From: Branchiostoma floridae
Lineage: Eukaryota; Chordata; Leptocardii; Amphioxiformes; Branchiostomatidae
Reading direction: 5' to 3'
Assembly: GCF_000003815.2 (NCBI RefSeq)
Contig: NC_049982.1
Location: forward strand, 18,130,246 to 18,194,245
DNA: 64,000 bases
Shown here: in pieces, positions 52,301 to 63,194 of the stretch
How the letters are laid out: every line of letters begins with the position of its first letter
How positions within the stretch are numbered: position 1 is the first letter of the stretch
Translations under genes and position numbers: made by a program
The notes under the pieces: model-generated
What the model saw: only the letters and a program-made list of their open reading frames with translations
Databases searched by the model: none
What the model was told of the DNA's origin: nothing

Positions 52301-55300
52301 CTAAACAGGGTCTCAGTGGATCATCTTCCCTGGCTCCCTTTCCTATGACCAGCAGTACCCACATACCCATGACAGCCTTTTTACATGCTTGGAATATCTC
52401 AGATGTTGCCTTCGATTAGAGGCTTAACTAAAAAGGTCCAGAATTGGGTGTTAATTTGTTTTCAGTGGTCTTTAACCGCCATTGTGTGCAGCCCTTTGCA
52501 GGTCTTGCTGCAGAGTAATTGATGAGGTGGAGAGTGAAATTATCAAGATAAACCTCAGTCTGAGCCCTTCAAGACACTTTGTTTACGGCGTTGGCAGGAG
52601 ATGTTATTCCTAAAAGTAGTCTGGACTAACCAAGCTTTCCCTGCTTATTGAGAATCTTCTTCATGCTTTGAAGATGAACGGAAAGTAATGTACAGTAACT
52701 CCAGAATCTTACTTGGACAAATATACCGGATTCAGTGCAGTCTTTGATCACCATGTGTTTATTTGACTTAAAAGATTATCCAGTAAAAAGGTAGGTCAAT
52801 TTCAGGAAGGAAAAAGTACTCGACTCAGATCAGGCCATGCCAATGTACTTTTATGGAAGTTGGATTTTTTTACAAGAAGAATGCTGGTTATTGTTGATGG
52901 TCAGGTGATTAATGATAGTCACTTTATCATATAGACAATGAAAATTCAATATAAGAACTAGAAACTAGTATTCTTATAACGCTAGTTCACCTTTATCCGT
53001 GGGGTGACCTTTATCCGTTGTCTTTTAAAACAGCACATTTAGGAGTATTAAATCTGTGGACAGTGGTTTCAAATATGCCATATTTTCAAAATGTTCCGAT
53101 TTGAAACCACCATCCGTTGACTTCATATCCCTAAATACATTTTTTCTTACAAACAACGAATATAGGTTACCCTCGGATAAAGGATAACCAGCGTTATAGA
53201 CATCAGACAAAGAATGCATTATTACTCATACTAAGCACTACGTGTATACTATACTTGTGACTTACTCCTGTCTCTGGTATAGGAACACTAGTCTAGTGAG
53301 TTAGACCAGATAAGCCTCATATGTCAGGTAACTATGTTCAGGCCTTGGGAAGTATTCTGAACATTTTAAGTGAAGTTTCAACATTTTTGAAGGAGAGAAC
53401 ACACTGAAGCTTTTTTCCTGGGAACATGTAATGTTGCCCAGTGGGAAATGTAGGTTATGTGTTTGTGATGAGAAACATTGCCTGATGAGAAAGCAAAATG
53501 TGCAAAGGCTGACCATTATTTTCTACTTGACACACTCAAAAAGTAGACACACATCAATTGACCTGCATTAATGAGTGAAATAGTTTTTTTTTGGTGGGGG
53601 CAAATTTGAGTCAAGTAAAAATGAAAAAAAAAATGACTTATCCACCCTGTTGCTTTACAAGTGCTTTATGTTGATATCTCCAAAAAAAATGCCTTATATT
53701 AATATAAAGCTGCATCATATTACACGGTGTTAAGGATGGTAAGACAAAGTTTGCACCAGCCCTGTACATTTTGTCCCCCCTTTCTTGTAATATTCTGTCT
53801 CCATCACTCTTTTCATTAAGTTACATTTAGCTTTTGCCTCTGCCCCATTTGAGCTAAATGTGAAATACTTAAGGTTAGGTGAATTAAAGCACAACACTCT
53901 TCTCAGGAGGCAGTCCTCTTCTCAGAACAGTTAATCTGAGAAATGCGTTCAGGTCTTGTTGACAGGGGATTGGGCTTCATCGATCATTTATATGTATGAG
54001 AGGCAGTTCACTTAGCCATTTAATCAAAAGCCGAGAACTGTGCTACAGTGAGAGCTTAACACTGTCACAACTGACTTATCACCATCCAGTTTTTGTCCCT
54101 TCTGGTGTAACTCAAAGTGTTTCCTACAATATCGTCAGCTTAAATGTTTGGCAAGAAGCAACACTGTTCAAAGCTATCAATATTCTGCTCACACACTCTA
54201 AGTTTTCTCCTGCAGTACCAGGCTCTTGACCTGTCCTACAGATAACATCCCAGCCAATCTGTCCTCACTTGTAGGGGAAATAAGCTCTGTCAGGGGCAGG
54301 AAAAATAAACATGCCATTATGCAGTGGTTTATTTTCACTTCAAGGAGAATTTGCCAACTTGACGTTTTGGAAACAGTAAGTAGAACAAGATGAGGGACGT
54401 GAGCTGGCACAAATCCAGTGTAGACAGGTCTGACGCTATGATGTGTACCCTTCATACATCAGGATGGCTGGTGTATGATGGGATGTCATTTGCTGTTGGC
54501 TTCCAACTGATGTCAAGGAAAATTATCTTAGGACAGTGTCATCCCCTGAAGGAAATTTTCAAACTGCCCCTCGGAATTTGTAGATGTGTATCAGAACGAG
54601 TGAGAGAATTGTATAAACAGTGGGAGGATAACAAAATGAATGATTCTCCTTCTGACACATGATTTCCTCCTGGTCACAAGTACATTGTACATTGCACTGT
54701 ATTACTTAAACTTAGTTAAAGCCAGTTGAAGCCTAGATTTAATAGTATACAAGTATGTATGCTGTTGTCATAACATTAAAACTGGAAGTATGGTTAAGAC
54801 CTAATTGTGAAATTTACTTGACTGTTAAGCCAATGATTGGGTAATTTGCATATCAAGGAAACTGATTTTTATTTGGGAGAAGTACGAACATGATTCATGT
54901 ACTGGAGAAGTACAATGTTCTGTATATTGTTTCCCTTTTTTCCCTCTCAGATGTTGATGAATGTGCTGTAAACCGTGGTGGTTGTCAGCAGATCTGTCTG
55001 AACAACATGGGGAGTTATGAGTGCCGCTGTAGTGCAGACTTCGTCTTGAGTGACAACGGCCACACCTGCATCAGTAACAAAGGTAGTGGTGAGCACACAT
55101 TCTGTGGTTTGGGTCCGGTTTAGATAAGTAAGCTAGATGGTTTTTGCTATGCAAGATTCATGCATTTATGTTTCTGAACCATGGTGGCTTATGATCTACG
55201 TTTGTCTGATTCAACAGAATTGCTACATTGTACATGTACATAAGAAAAATGCTGTCACAGTGATATGCAGATTATATCATCAAGATAGCATTTAGATGTA

Positions 55301-58300
55301 ACTGTAGTGATGGTGAAAAGTGTAAATTTTTGTCAAGTTGATGTTTAAAAAAAGAATATTTCTCAAGCTGTTTAAGAGTTGATTCATCTGGAGTAAAACA
55401 TGTATAAGGGGAAGATCTTGGAAGAAGAAACTTATTTACTTATGTACTTAAATATTTAAGCGAGGAAGTGGTAGTGCCATTTCCATGTGAGGAGGGTTCC
55501 AGGCCGGTGCTGTCAACAGGTGCTGATGTCAGTGTGTAACCTGACTCTGTGCAGTGAGAACATTCTTGGTAGGAGCTTCATCTGGTCGTTGACAAGGACT
55601 CTTCCAAACACAGCAAAGTTATATAAACCCTGCACTTTACCCTAGTAACCTTCTACCATGTGATATCAGTCAAGCCCATGTCAGGGATATACTGCCAGTT
55701 CCAAAATCACTTTGATATACCTCATTTTGATTTATGGTGACAAATATGAAAAGCTGTAGTGCAATATTTGTATATCAAGATGACACATTTAAAAAGCTGA
55801 GCAAAACATGATCAGTTAAATCCAATCATAGTTTTTCATACATTAGTTTCGATTTTGTGAGGCCCTACAGATAATATTGCACATGGAGGTACATGCCAGA
55901 CTTGTTCCTACAAAAGAATGTTTGTTTCTCCATTAATGGAATAAGTCTTCTGAGTGCTTGTGACAATGAAGTCAGGATGTTGTGATGTCATTCCAGGGAA
56001 CTGTAAGAAGCAGGAACATGGCTGTGCCCACATATGTCAGGAGACTAACAGGGGAACTATCTGCCAGTGCAGGCCTGGGTTTGAACTTGCTCCCAACAGG
56101 AAGGACTGTATAGGTACATTGTAAAATGTATTATGTATACACTGCACTGCAGTGACTGTTATAACTTATATACGGCTAGCATGAATACCAGAAAAATAAA
56201 ATTAGCCTTCTACATGTATAATATGATGATGTTGTCACATGTTTCTACTATTCACATGATGTTGCTGACTATTCTGTAGTAGGGAACATTCATTAGGCAG
56301 TTATTGTATTTATTGATGCTACACAGGAGTTCTTTCATAATCATAAGTCAATAACATTAAGCCATACCTTTAGTTTTGATTTAGTGTTACGTTTAGCATC
56401 TTTACTTAAGATTTGGTTATGTCATCACAAGTCTTCTTCCCTGCTGCAGTGACTTGTTCCCATGGTAACGGAGGCTGTCAGCACGAGTGCCAGGATACAG
56501 ACAACGGGCCTGTCTGCACCTGTCATCTCAACTATCTCCTGGCCTCCGATGGCAAGACTTGTATAGGTGAGTCTGGTAAGACACCATTCTTTATCTTATT
56601 CTCAGCAGACATTTAAGAGTTTGTAAAATACTACACTGATGGGTTTACATTAGCATGTGTATGTCATGAATTATATTGTTCAATGTACATTACATTGGAC
56701 AGTGATTTTTGCAGAAAAGGTCCATGTTGAAAATACCAACCTTTTGGCACATACATGTATCAACTTTTGATTCATGATCACCCCTTGAAGATTTCTGGTA
56801 TTGAAACTTACATTTGTCCCAGGACCCTGTATAGGGGAGTTCAAAACCTGTAACCACTGTTGTTTAAAAGAGCCATCTAGTGGTGAGAACCAGTACTGTA
56901 TGGGCTGAATTCTACTCGTATGCCAGCACTTCTTCATACATGGAACATTCCTGCTAATGTTTGAATGTCCAGAACATGCTGCAGACCAAATAGCTGGCAA
57001 AGAAAATGATCCTCAGAAAATAATGCATACCAGCATAAAGCACTGTCTTAGATAGGAATCCAACACCTCTGGTATGTCGCATGTGTCACCCTTCTCTGAT
57101 CTCCATATACCTGATAAAGTGGTGTAAGCAGGTCCTTAGTAACTAGAGGAATTCCAGATATCATGTCTAAACAAATCATGGCAAGTCAGTCAAGTACCAT
57201 ATAAGTGCAGTCCGTTAGTGACCGGGGTATCGTACATGTTGAAAATATGGAAAAGACCGAGTGAGTTTCGTTCGAGTTTTGTGCGCTTAGTTCTCCTTTC
57301 CCCAGGCAGGGATGTATGTTGTGCATCCATCTGATGTCCTGCACGTGGTATGTGTGTTTAACTCTGTTGAGGATTGACACAGACAAGGCTTGAAAGGCAA
57401 TATTGACACAGTGGCAGGCTGGCCCGCAGTGTTTGTTTCTCGGAGCTGTCCAACTGAGATGTAAGTCATTACAAATTCATTTTCCACCCGGGCGGAAAGG
57501 CAGCGGCACTTCAAAAGCCCCAGCCCAGGAGACGGAGTACATCCTCGGCAAACAGCGTGGTCACAACGGTGTGCTTCTCGTCCCGAATGGTGCAAGGCTT
57601 AAAATATTTCTACCTTAATACAGCGGGTTTTTGGTTACAAATTGGCAGGCGAGCCTGACAGTTTACGTAGGAGAGTGGGGCAGTGCTGGGCTGCTGCTGG
57701 TGCGTGCAGACCTGTGCCGGCAGCGGGCGGTGACGGCCGCCGTTTCCAGTGAACCTGACCTGCCCCCTGCAGACTCCCTGTACAATGCATCCTTTCTAGT
57801 CCCCGGGGGGTGCCCAGCTCAGCTGATTGGCAGTTGCACGTTGTCGATATGGGTTGAGCTTTACTCGTGTTGCACTGAGGCCTGAAGACATACTCTGCAG
57901 TGTTTGTGCTTCCTCCTAAGAACCCTTCAGGATTCAACAGGATTACCACTTCTCTTGTGATGGATACATTCAGAAGACTGGTGCTCCTGCCATGCCTTAT
58001 CTGCTTGTGTTTTTCCTGGACCAAAGCTAAAGGTACGTTCATCTGACTTCGCTCTCCTATAAGCTTGCTGCCCATCTGGACTGCAGGATATGTGTATCCT
58101 TTTCTGTTTACTTCTCTTGTCCTGCTTGCAAATGTGTCTGCAAACATTAGGGATGTCTTCTAAACTTCTTTCTTTGCCTCTTCTGACATTTTGGGGTTAG
58201 TTATTTCCAGTTGATGGTATGAAAGTATGCCATGAAAAGTTTAGCGGTGTTCCCCAAGTATTAAAAGATTGGTTAGAGTAACCAGCATTCTGTACTGTGT

Positions 58301-61300
58301 GGTACCATTTAGAGATTGGCTTAATATGTTTATCTAAGGGATTAAAGCCCTGAGAAAACAGTTTAAACAGTACTTTGGACAACTTAAATGTGTTAAGAAA
58401 ACTTCTTTCCCATCTGAAATTGCTGTGCTATCCAGTTGTTCAAAACCCTTTCTCCTTTTTGTCCTTTTTTTACTGTATACTATTTACTGTATATAGCTCA
58501 CAGAAAGTTAGCCTTGTGAACTTTTGGTCATTTTGATTCTCAAACAAAAATGGCAAGGTCTTTGCATCCCTTGAACAGCAAGCTTTCACAGTTTTTTGTA
58601 AAATATGTTTCATTTCCCAGTAATTTGCTAGCATAAAGTACTTACGTGCTAGACTGCTTTCCTGAACAGAAATATATGAACAAGGCTTCCTAATCATCTC
58701 TATTATCTTGTTAGTTCATTAAAATTTGAAGTCACCATACATTTGGAACAGTTGATTACACATGTGTTCAGAGGTCCCCAAATGACTCGTTCCCAATGAG
58801 GAATTCCACAAATAAAGATGCTACTTAAGACATCTATTTTAAGCATTGACCTTTTGATGACAGGGGAAGGCAATGAATTGCTTTCTTAGGCAAACTATGC
58901 CAGCACTCAGGAGTTCTTGATGAATAGAAAAGCTTCACAATGAAACCTTGAGAAAGGCTCGATTCTAGTAACCTTTGAATTCTTCATGCTAGGGAGAATA
59001 TGTGAAACCCAACCCCAATAGGCAGTTTATCGATAGAGTAACATAGGACGACACTGAAACTGAAGTTGAATGAGTTTTTCCATGCAGTAGTATTGTTTCT
59101 GTGACCATGCAAAGACATGAATGGCTTATTTGAAGAAGAAATGAATGTAGGTTACACATGTCCTGTTTTGTATTTGTCCTGTCAACTCTCTACTATTGAA
59201 TATTGAATTTTCACTAGAGATTTTGTTACAAGGGTAGGAAATAGACTATTGAACAACCCCATTTTTTGTCGCCAGCGAAACGGGTACCNNNNNNNNNNNN
59301 NNNNNNNNNNNNNNNNNNNNNNNNNNNNNNNNNNNNNNNNNNNNNNNNNNNNNNNNNNNNNNNNNNNNNNNNNNNNNNNNNNNNNNNNCTTCATGCTAGG
59401 GAGAATATGTGAAACCCAACCCCAATAGGCAGTTTATCGATAGAGTAACATAGGACGACACTGAAACTGAAGTTGAATGAGTTTTTCCATGCAGTAGTAT
59501 TGTTTCTGTGACCATGCAAAGACATGAATGGCTTATTTGAAGAAGAAATGAATGTAGGTTACACATGTCCTGTTTTGTATTTGTCCTGTCAACTCTCTAC
59601 TATTGAATATTGAATTTTCACTAGAGATTTTGTTACAAGGGTAGGAAATAGACTATTGAACAACCCCATTTTTTGTCGCCAGCGGAAACGTTCAGGACAT
59701 GATTATGTGTACCTTTAAGCCTGGGGACTTTATTTTGAGCCAGTTATGTCTGACCACATGAATGTCATGAGTTGTCAGGCACCAGTGTTCACAGAGGTTA
59801 GAGGAATGGGGGCAGTTGTCTAGCTCGATCATGGATATCATACTATAATGTTGTGTTCTTCTGGTATTGAGTTTTAGTTTTAGTCATAAAAAGGGTACTT
59901 TGTTCAATTTCCTCAGTGATGTCATTGACAACAAAGACAACATTAGACAAGCTTTGAGTACATATACAACTGAGAAGGTAGGGAGACATACATTATGTTT
60001 TTATTTTCAAGTTGTGTTACATCTTATAAATATTGTAGTGTGTAGCATAGACATCAAGGAGGATTAGTCCACAGGTGCATGTAGCATATCCATGTCCAGC
60101 CCAGTAATGTGGAGGGCTGTCAGTCCGACTGGTTCTACATGGTCCCGGTGTCTGGCCTACAAAAGGTAAGTGGTCATGGGAAGGCGAGGGCAACCAATCG
60201 TGTAACCCGATTCAATCAAAGCAGTCATCAGATCTGTGACTGAACAGTGCGCGCTCCACGCACCAATGCCGCCCCTTAACTTACATGTCCAAGTACTCCA
60301 CCCTCAGGAAGTCCGCCAGTGCTTCTGAAGTGGCAGATGGCTTTGTCCTGTTCAAATTGATACACAACCAAGTTTACTTTAAGCACATGTACAAAATGTA
60401 CCTCACTTCAGAACTGTTCAGCCAAGAGCTGGAAGGAGTGGGCATCCCTAGGTTAGCTGACAGAGGACAGGTTTTGCTGATCCTTTACAAGAAACGCTAG
60501 TTCACCATTATCCGAGGGTTGCCTTTATCCATTGTTTTTAAAACAAACAGGGTATCAAGGATATCAAGTCGACGGATGGTAGTTTCATTCTGCAATTTTT
60601 GAAATATTTTAAAAATATATTGCAGTTTGAAACCATCGTTCGTCAACTTGATATCCCTAAACACCCTGTTCTTGAATGCAACAGATATAGGTTACCCCAC
60701 CGATAAAGGTGAACTAACGTTACTTTGAAATTGTAATGGGTATATACAGTGTATGTACAGATGGCACAAACTTTGCAAGATATAGTTATATCATTCTGTG
60801 GTATATTAAAATTACCTGTTCTGAATAATTCCTATCTGATGATAATGCAGATGATTCCTTTTTGCTGTTGTTTTTGACGGAGAAAGGTTTGGAAAACAAA
60901 TTGTCTTCTGACTCAGAGCCATCCTCTAAACAGAAGAGCAGCTGTGTTCCTCTGACGTCTCCCAAAAATGACTTGCCATGCTTCTGGAGACTTCCCTTCA
61001 TTATACACATATTCAACTGCCTTATTCTTAATTTGCCAATATAGAAGGCTAATCAGGCAGTTAGAGAATGCAGCAACACTGTTCCAGTCACTTCAGGAAA
61101 ACTTCTTACATAGTGACTATTTTTAACTTTATCTCCAGACATGTTTTCCCACTATGGCCTGTCCAATCATTCCTGGTGTACCTGACCAGATCGCAGGATG
61201 TTCTTGTGCTTTGTGTTGACTGTGAAGTCAACTTGAAGTAATCTTTGTTTGCTTTAAGTTCCCATTTCCCCTCATTAGTTGTGGCCCAGGTCCATGATGT

Positions 61301-63194
61301 AGAGACACAGTGTCAGCCCCACTAAGTACATGTCATTTATTGCCTTATGCAATCAGCTCCTAACGCAGGATGGATAGAAGCCAGGTCTGTGAACTAGTCA
61401 GGCTGCCTGAGAGAAACTGCAGACCTTGTCTGCAGCCATGGCAATGCAAAGTACCTCTTCTGACATCATACATTTGTAGATAACTCAATATTTGGTCTGC
61501 AGAATTAACTGCTTCTTGAGTTGAAGCGCTATAGCCTGAAGACTACTCCATGAAACTATAGGTTTCCTCCTATAGTTGGGAGATTTTTGTCTCTCATGTC
61601 TGTTGTGCTACCTTTTTATTCATTAAGAAGATTCTAACAAGATTCTGCTTGGATGTTGACTTCGGCAAACTGCAACATGGCAAACAAGTTTATTTCTGCT
61701 TGTACACGTATAACAGTTTTCCCAGTCAAAGTTTGAAAACCATTTCAGTGTAGTTGTCGGAATGCTCTTTCCTCATCATTGAAGTAGAAGCAATATTGTT
61801 AGCATTAACATGTGTAGCCATGTCAGTGATTGTGAAATCAATGAGCGGGGCACACAAACCATTGGTATTAGTACTTGGTATACACACTCTAAAACAAATA
61901 TGGCATTTTTGTATTCAGTAAACTGAATGAATGAACAGTGATGAAGAGTAGATTGTTGCAGCTTTCATTGGATGTTTCTTCAGCTATGCACAGCCATTTC
62001 CTACAGGATACCTGTAGTATTTCAGCAGGACTGCCAAACCTTGTTCTAGCTGGACATGCCTTACCGACATAATCCAGAAACCTAATCTGAGTCAACTGTA
62101 ACACATCTGAGTCGCTCCTGTTTCTCTGTTTACAGAGAACTGCGAAGGCTCAACCCTGTGGTGGCATTATCTCTCCAAAGGGCACACCGTTTCACCAATA
62201 TCTAGCACACCCTGCATTTTTTGTTGACAGGCACATTTTTTCTGGAGCTCTTACAAAGTGAAATGTTTATCTTTATTCTTGGCCGAGGTTTTTGTAAAGA
62301 ATGATGGTATGAGGATTGTATTGGTTTAAGGAGTCGGTCTTGGCCAGGTCGAGGAAACTTTGAAGGACTTTCCACATCAGGTGCCTGACTTGTAGATGCG
62401 TTCTGAGACACCTGATAGGTCTAATAAGATTTTAACTGGACGTAATAACAGAGCAGCACTTCTTCTGATCTATCCTGCAGGCTCTGCTGGCATGCAGGGT
62501 TGTATATTTTATGAAATACCAGGAGCTCCACTGAGGATGACCCAGACAGGACCTTGAAGGCTTGATGTGTTGTCCCTAACAATGCTATGGAGCCATTGAA
62601 GGGAACAGTTGTTGCTATTATCATTCTTTACTCTGTCACCAAAACAAGTTTGTTGCCATACAATTTCACAGATGTTTTCTCAGTTTCAACTTTGTTGATG
62701 TTTTTCAGGATTTTTGCTCTTCAGGAAGACTCCCATGTTCTGATCAGGGATATAACATTACATTCACAATATGTTGTCACATCTTAAGGTTGTTAGTTTA
62801 GAACTACAGTAGTTTTGGTCATATACATAATTATATACAAAATGTACATCTGTTCTGTCATATATGTACCTATCGTTGATCATTTAAGAAAAGGTGCTGA
62901 ATAGATTTTAGTCATTGATGTATAATCTTTCTCACCTACATATCCCAAGCATTTTCATGTTGTGTTTTTTATAATTAGCAATCTTATTGATTTTTTTGAG
63001 TGAGGTTGTACTTAAATCAAGTTTCAGAAGAACTGGAGATAAAGATGGATTTTATGAATGACCTGCATGTTTTGCAGAGACGTGTGCAGTGAATAATGGG
63101 GGCTGTGACCGGCAGTGTAAAGATACGCAGAGCGGCGTACGCTGTAGCTGTCCTGACGGATTCACCTTGCAGCCAGATGGGAAGAAGTGTCTGG
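34304..63194 (+). CDS. SCUBE: SCUBE (signal peptide-CUB-EGF) gene, 5' part, runs off right edge
   Basis: Exons in order: signal peptide (34304-34373), then six EGF-like modules at 43441, 47523, 54951, 55997, 56450 and 63078, each its own phase 1-1 exon. Order and spacing match vertebrate SCUBE EGF1-EGF6. EGF1-3 are calcium-binding type (DVDEC/DEDEC starts) and carry the Asp/Asn hydroxylation pattern (for example [12 protein letters not shown]). EGF4 is the GC..ICQE..RG type, EGF5 begins [12 protein letters not shown], and EGF6 begins [14 protein letters not shown]1 has an N-glycosylation site (NAT). EGF7-9, the spacer, the cysteine-rich repeats and the CUB domain must lie beyond position 64000. 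Family knowledge: SCUBE proteins are secreted or cell-surface glycoproteins; vertebrate SCUBE2 promotes release of lipid-modified Hedgehog. Introns total over 25 kb and are loaded with MITEs. Confidence 0.95.
34374..43440. other. SCUBE intron 1, no further exon seen
   Basis: About 9 kb. The minus-strand frame at 41374-41697 has protein-like composition ([20 protein letters not shown]) and could be a mobile-element relic, but has no recognisable domain. A short GT tract lies at 43114-43130. Confidence 0.4.
43441..43563 (+). CDS. SCUBE: SCUBE exon 2: EGF1 (calcium-binding)
   Basis: Acceptor ACATTGCAG, donor GAAG|GTGAGT. Encodes [18 protein letters not shown] ending in [10 protein letters not shown]. 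Six cysteines, calcium-binding start and hydroxylation motif [12 protein letters not shown]. Confidence 0.95.
44120..44156. repeat. (CTT)n microsatellite
   Basis: About twelve CTT triplets in SCUBE intron 2. Confidence 0.95.
45867..46064. repeat. 198-bp hairpin MITE
   Basis: The ends are inverted copies: CATAATTCCACCAGGTG on the left and the same on the opposite strand at the right, continuing through CCGCCACCT.AAAAAAC (about 40 bp). A second, inner inverted pair (TATAGAGG.CTTC.CAAG) means almost the whole element folds back. Target duplication not resolved. Confidence 0.8.
47523..47645 (+). CDS. SCUBE: SCUBE exon 3: EGF2 (calcium-binding)
   Basis: Acceptor TGTTTCAG, donor ATCG|GTCAGT. Encodes [16 protein letters not shown] with hydroxylation motif [12 protein letters not shown] and the SCUBE-typical [13 protein letters not shown]. 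Confidence 0.95.
49291..50818. mobile_element. PIF/Harbinger-like non-autonomous DNA transposon
   Basis: Both ends start GGGACCGTACGGC and share a 43-bp inverted terminal repeat with two mismatches (49291-49333 and 50776-50818). It is flanked by TTA on each side (49288-49290, 50819-50821), the 3-bp duplication typical of PIF/Harbinger. Subterminal zones repeat a GGCCCTCCCCCC / poly-A/T motif several times. No transposase ORF, so mobility would need a helper. Inside are modules also found at 25.7-26.2 kb, and three copies of an ATATCTGCTTTATAGAGGC-like 23-mer near 49587-49652. Confidence 0.85.
51670..51925. repeat. 256-bp hairpin MITE
   Basis: Left end AAGGTGGTATGTCACTGCAC and right end, on the opposite strand, AAGGTGGTATCTCACTGCAC, extending with gaps through CACCGGTG and GCACTGC.GGGTT. 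No ORF. TA-rich flanks, with the target duplication unresolved. Confidence 0.75.
52975..53198. repeat. Hairpin MITE, family A copy 1
   Basis: Left end TATAACGCTAGTTCACC and right end (opposite strand) TATAACGCTGGTTATCC, followed on both sides by TTTATCCG. The interior also folds back (TTTGAAACCACC.TCCGTTGACTT). Same family as 60493-60721. Confidence 0.8.
54951..55088 (+). CDS. SCUBE: SCUBE exon 4: EGF3 (calcium-binding), two possible donors
   Basis: Acceptor CCCTCTCAG. Encodes [16 protein letters not shown], motif [12 protein letters not shown] and [14 protein letters not shown]. Two phase-1 donors lie 6 bp apart: AAAG|GTAGTG (ends 55082) and AGTG|GTGAGC (ends 55088, chosen as the better donor and closer to vertebrate linker length). 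Confidence 0.93.
55997..56113 (+). CDS. SCUBE: SCUBE exon 5: EGF4
   Basis: Acceptor CATTCCAG, donor ATAG|GTACAT. Encodes [19 protein letters not shown] and [15 protein letters not shown], matching the fourth SCUBE EGF including the [11 protein letters not shown] core. Lacks the calcium-binding start. Confidence 0.93.
   Translation, partial: GTVRSRNMAVPTYVRRLTGELSASAGLGLNLLPTGRTV
56450..56566 (+). CDS. SCUBE: SCUBE exon 6: EGF5
   Basis: Acceptor CTGCTGCAG, donor ATAG|GTGAGT. Encodes [20 protein letters not shown] and ends ASDGKTCI, matching SCUBE EGF5 ([11 protein letters not shown] in vertebrates). Confidence 0.94.
57470..57959 (+). promoter_or_regulatory. CpG-richer tract before the internal signal-like exon
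   Basis: Unlike the AT-rich intron around it, this stretch is GC-rich with many CG pairs (for example 57480-57550 and 57700-57750). It directly precedes the hydrophobic exon. No TATA box. The 170-codon minus-strand ORF across it is an effect of composition. Candidate internal promoter. Confidence 0.4.
57931..58032 (+). CDS. SCUBE: Candidate alternative SCUBE exon with signal-like hydrophobic segment
   Basis: From ATG 57960: [20 protein letters not shown] then TKAK plus one base and donor AAAG|GTACGT. An arginine pair, hydrophobic core and small polar end resemble a signal peptide. Exit phase 1 fits the EGF6 exon (..TKAKETCAVNN). An acceptor CCCTTCAG at 57930 also makes 57931-58032 a symmetric 102-nt cassette with an open phase-1 frame. 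Either an internal first exon (secreted form starting at EGF6) or a cassette placing a hydrophobic segment between EGF5 and EGF6. Could also be chance. Confidence 0.45.
58982..59277. repeat. 296-bp duplicate flanking gap (left copy)
   Basis: Identical to 59389-59684, offset 407 bp. Diverges into GAAACGGGTACC just before the Ns. Almost surely an unmerged contig overlap. Confidence 0.9.
59289..59388. other. Assembly gap, 100 N
   Basis: Exactly 100 N, the usual placeholder for a gap of unknown size. Confidence 0.99.
59389..59684. repeat. 296-bp duplicate flanking gap (right copy)
   Basis: Begins at the first base after the Ns and repeats 58982-59277 exactly. Confidence 0.9.
60060..60175 (-). 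pseudogene. Possible ankyrin-repeat fragment
   Basis: The minus strand reads [18 protein letters not shown], then [12 protein letters not shown], resembling the G-TALH core of an ankyrin repeat. A TAG stands in frame just before it (or is the AG of an acceptor). Too short and isolated for certainty. The plus-strand frame at 60285-60500 nearby is also smooth but has no recognised domain. Confidence 0.3.
60493..60721. repeat. Hairpin MITE, family A copy 2
   Basis: Left end AACGCTAGTTCACC and right end (opposite strand) AACGTTAGTTCACCTTTATC. The interior is inverted around TTTGAAACCATC.TTCGTCAACTTGATATCC. Same family as 52975-53198. The TAG in its left end closes the ORF that begins at 60285. 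Confidence 0.8.
60722..63077. other. SCUBE intron before EGF6, no certain exon
   Basis: In vertebrates short spacer exons sit between EGF5 and EGF6. A phase-1 open stretch after TAATGCAG (about 60851-61044, [13 protein letters not shown].. then a Ser/Lys-rich run) was considered, but it has no matching donor that I trust. Confidence 0.35.
63078..63194 (+). CDS. SCUBE: SCUBE exon: EGF6
   Basis: Acceptor TTTTGCAG, donor CTGG|GTAAAT. Encodes [17 protein letters not shown] and [17 protein letters not shown], nearly the vertebrate SCUBE EGF6. Last exon in the window. Confidence 0.95.

Noticed and set aside
57635-58147. 170-codon minus-strand ORF
   Set aside because: Lies antisense to the CpG-richer tract and the hydrophobic exon; GC-rich DNA has few stops, and no domain is seen.
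58982-59684. Biological tandem duplication in SCUBE intron
   Set aside because: Exact identity and boundaries coinciding with the N run point to assembly, not biology.
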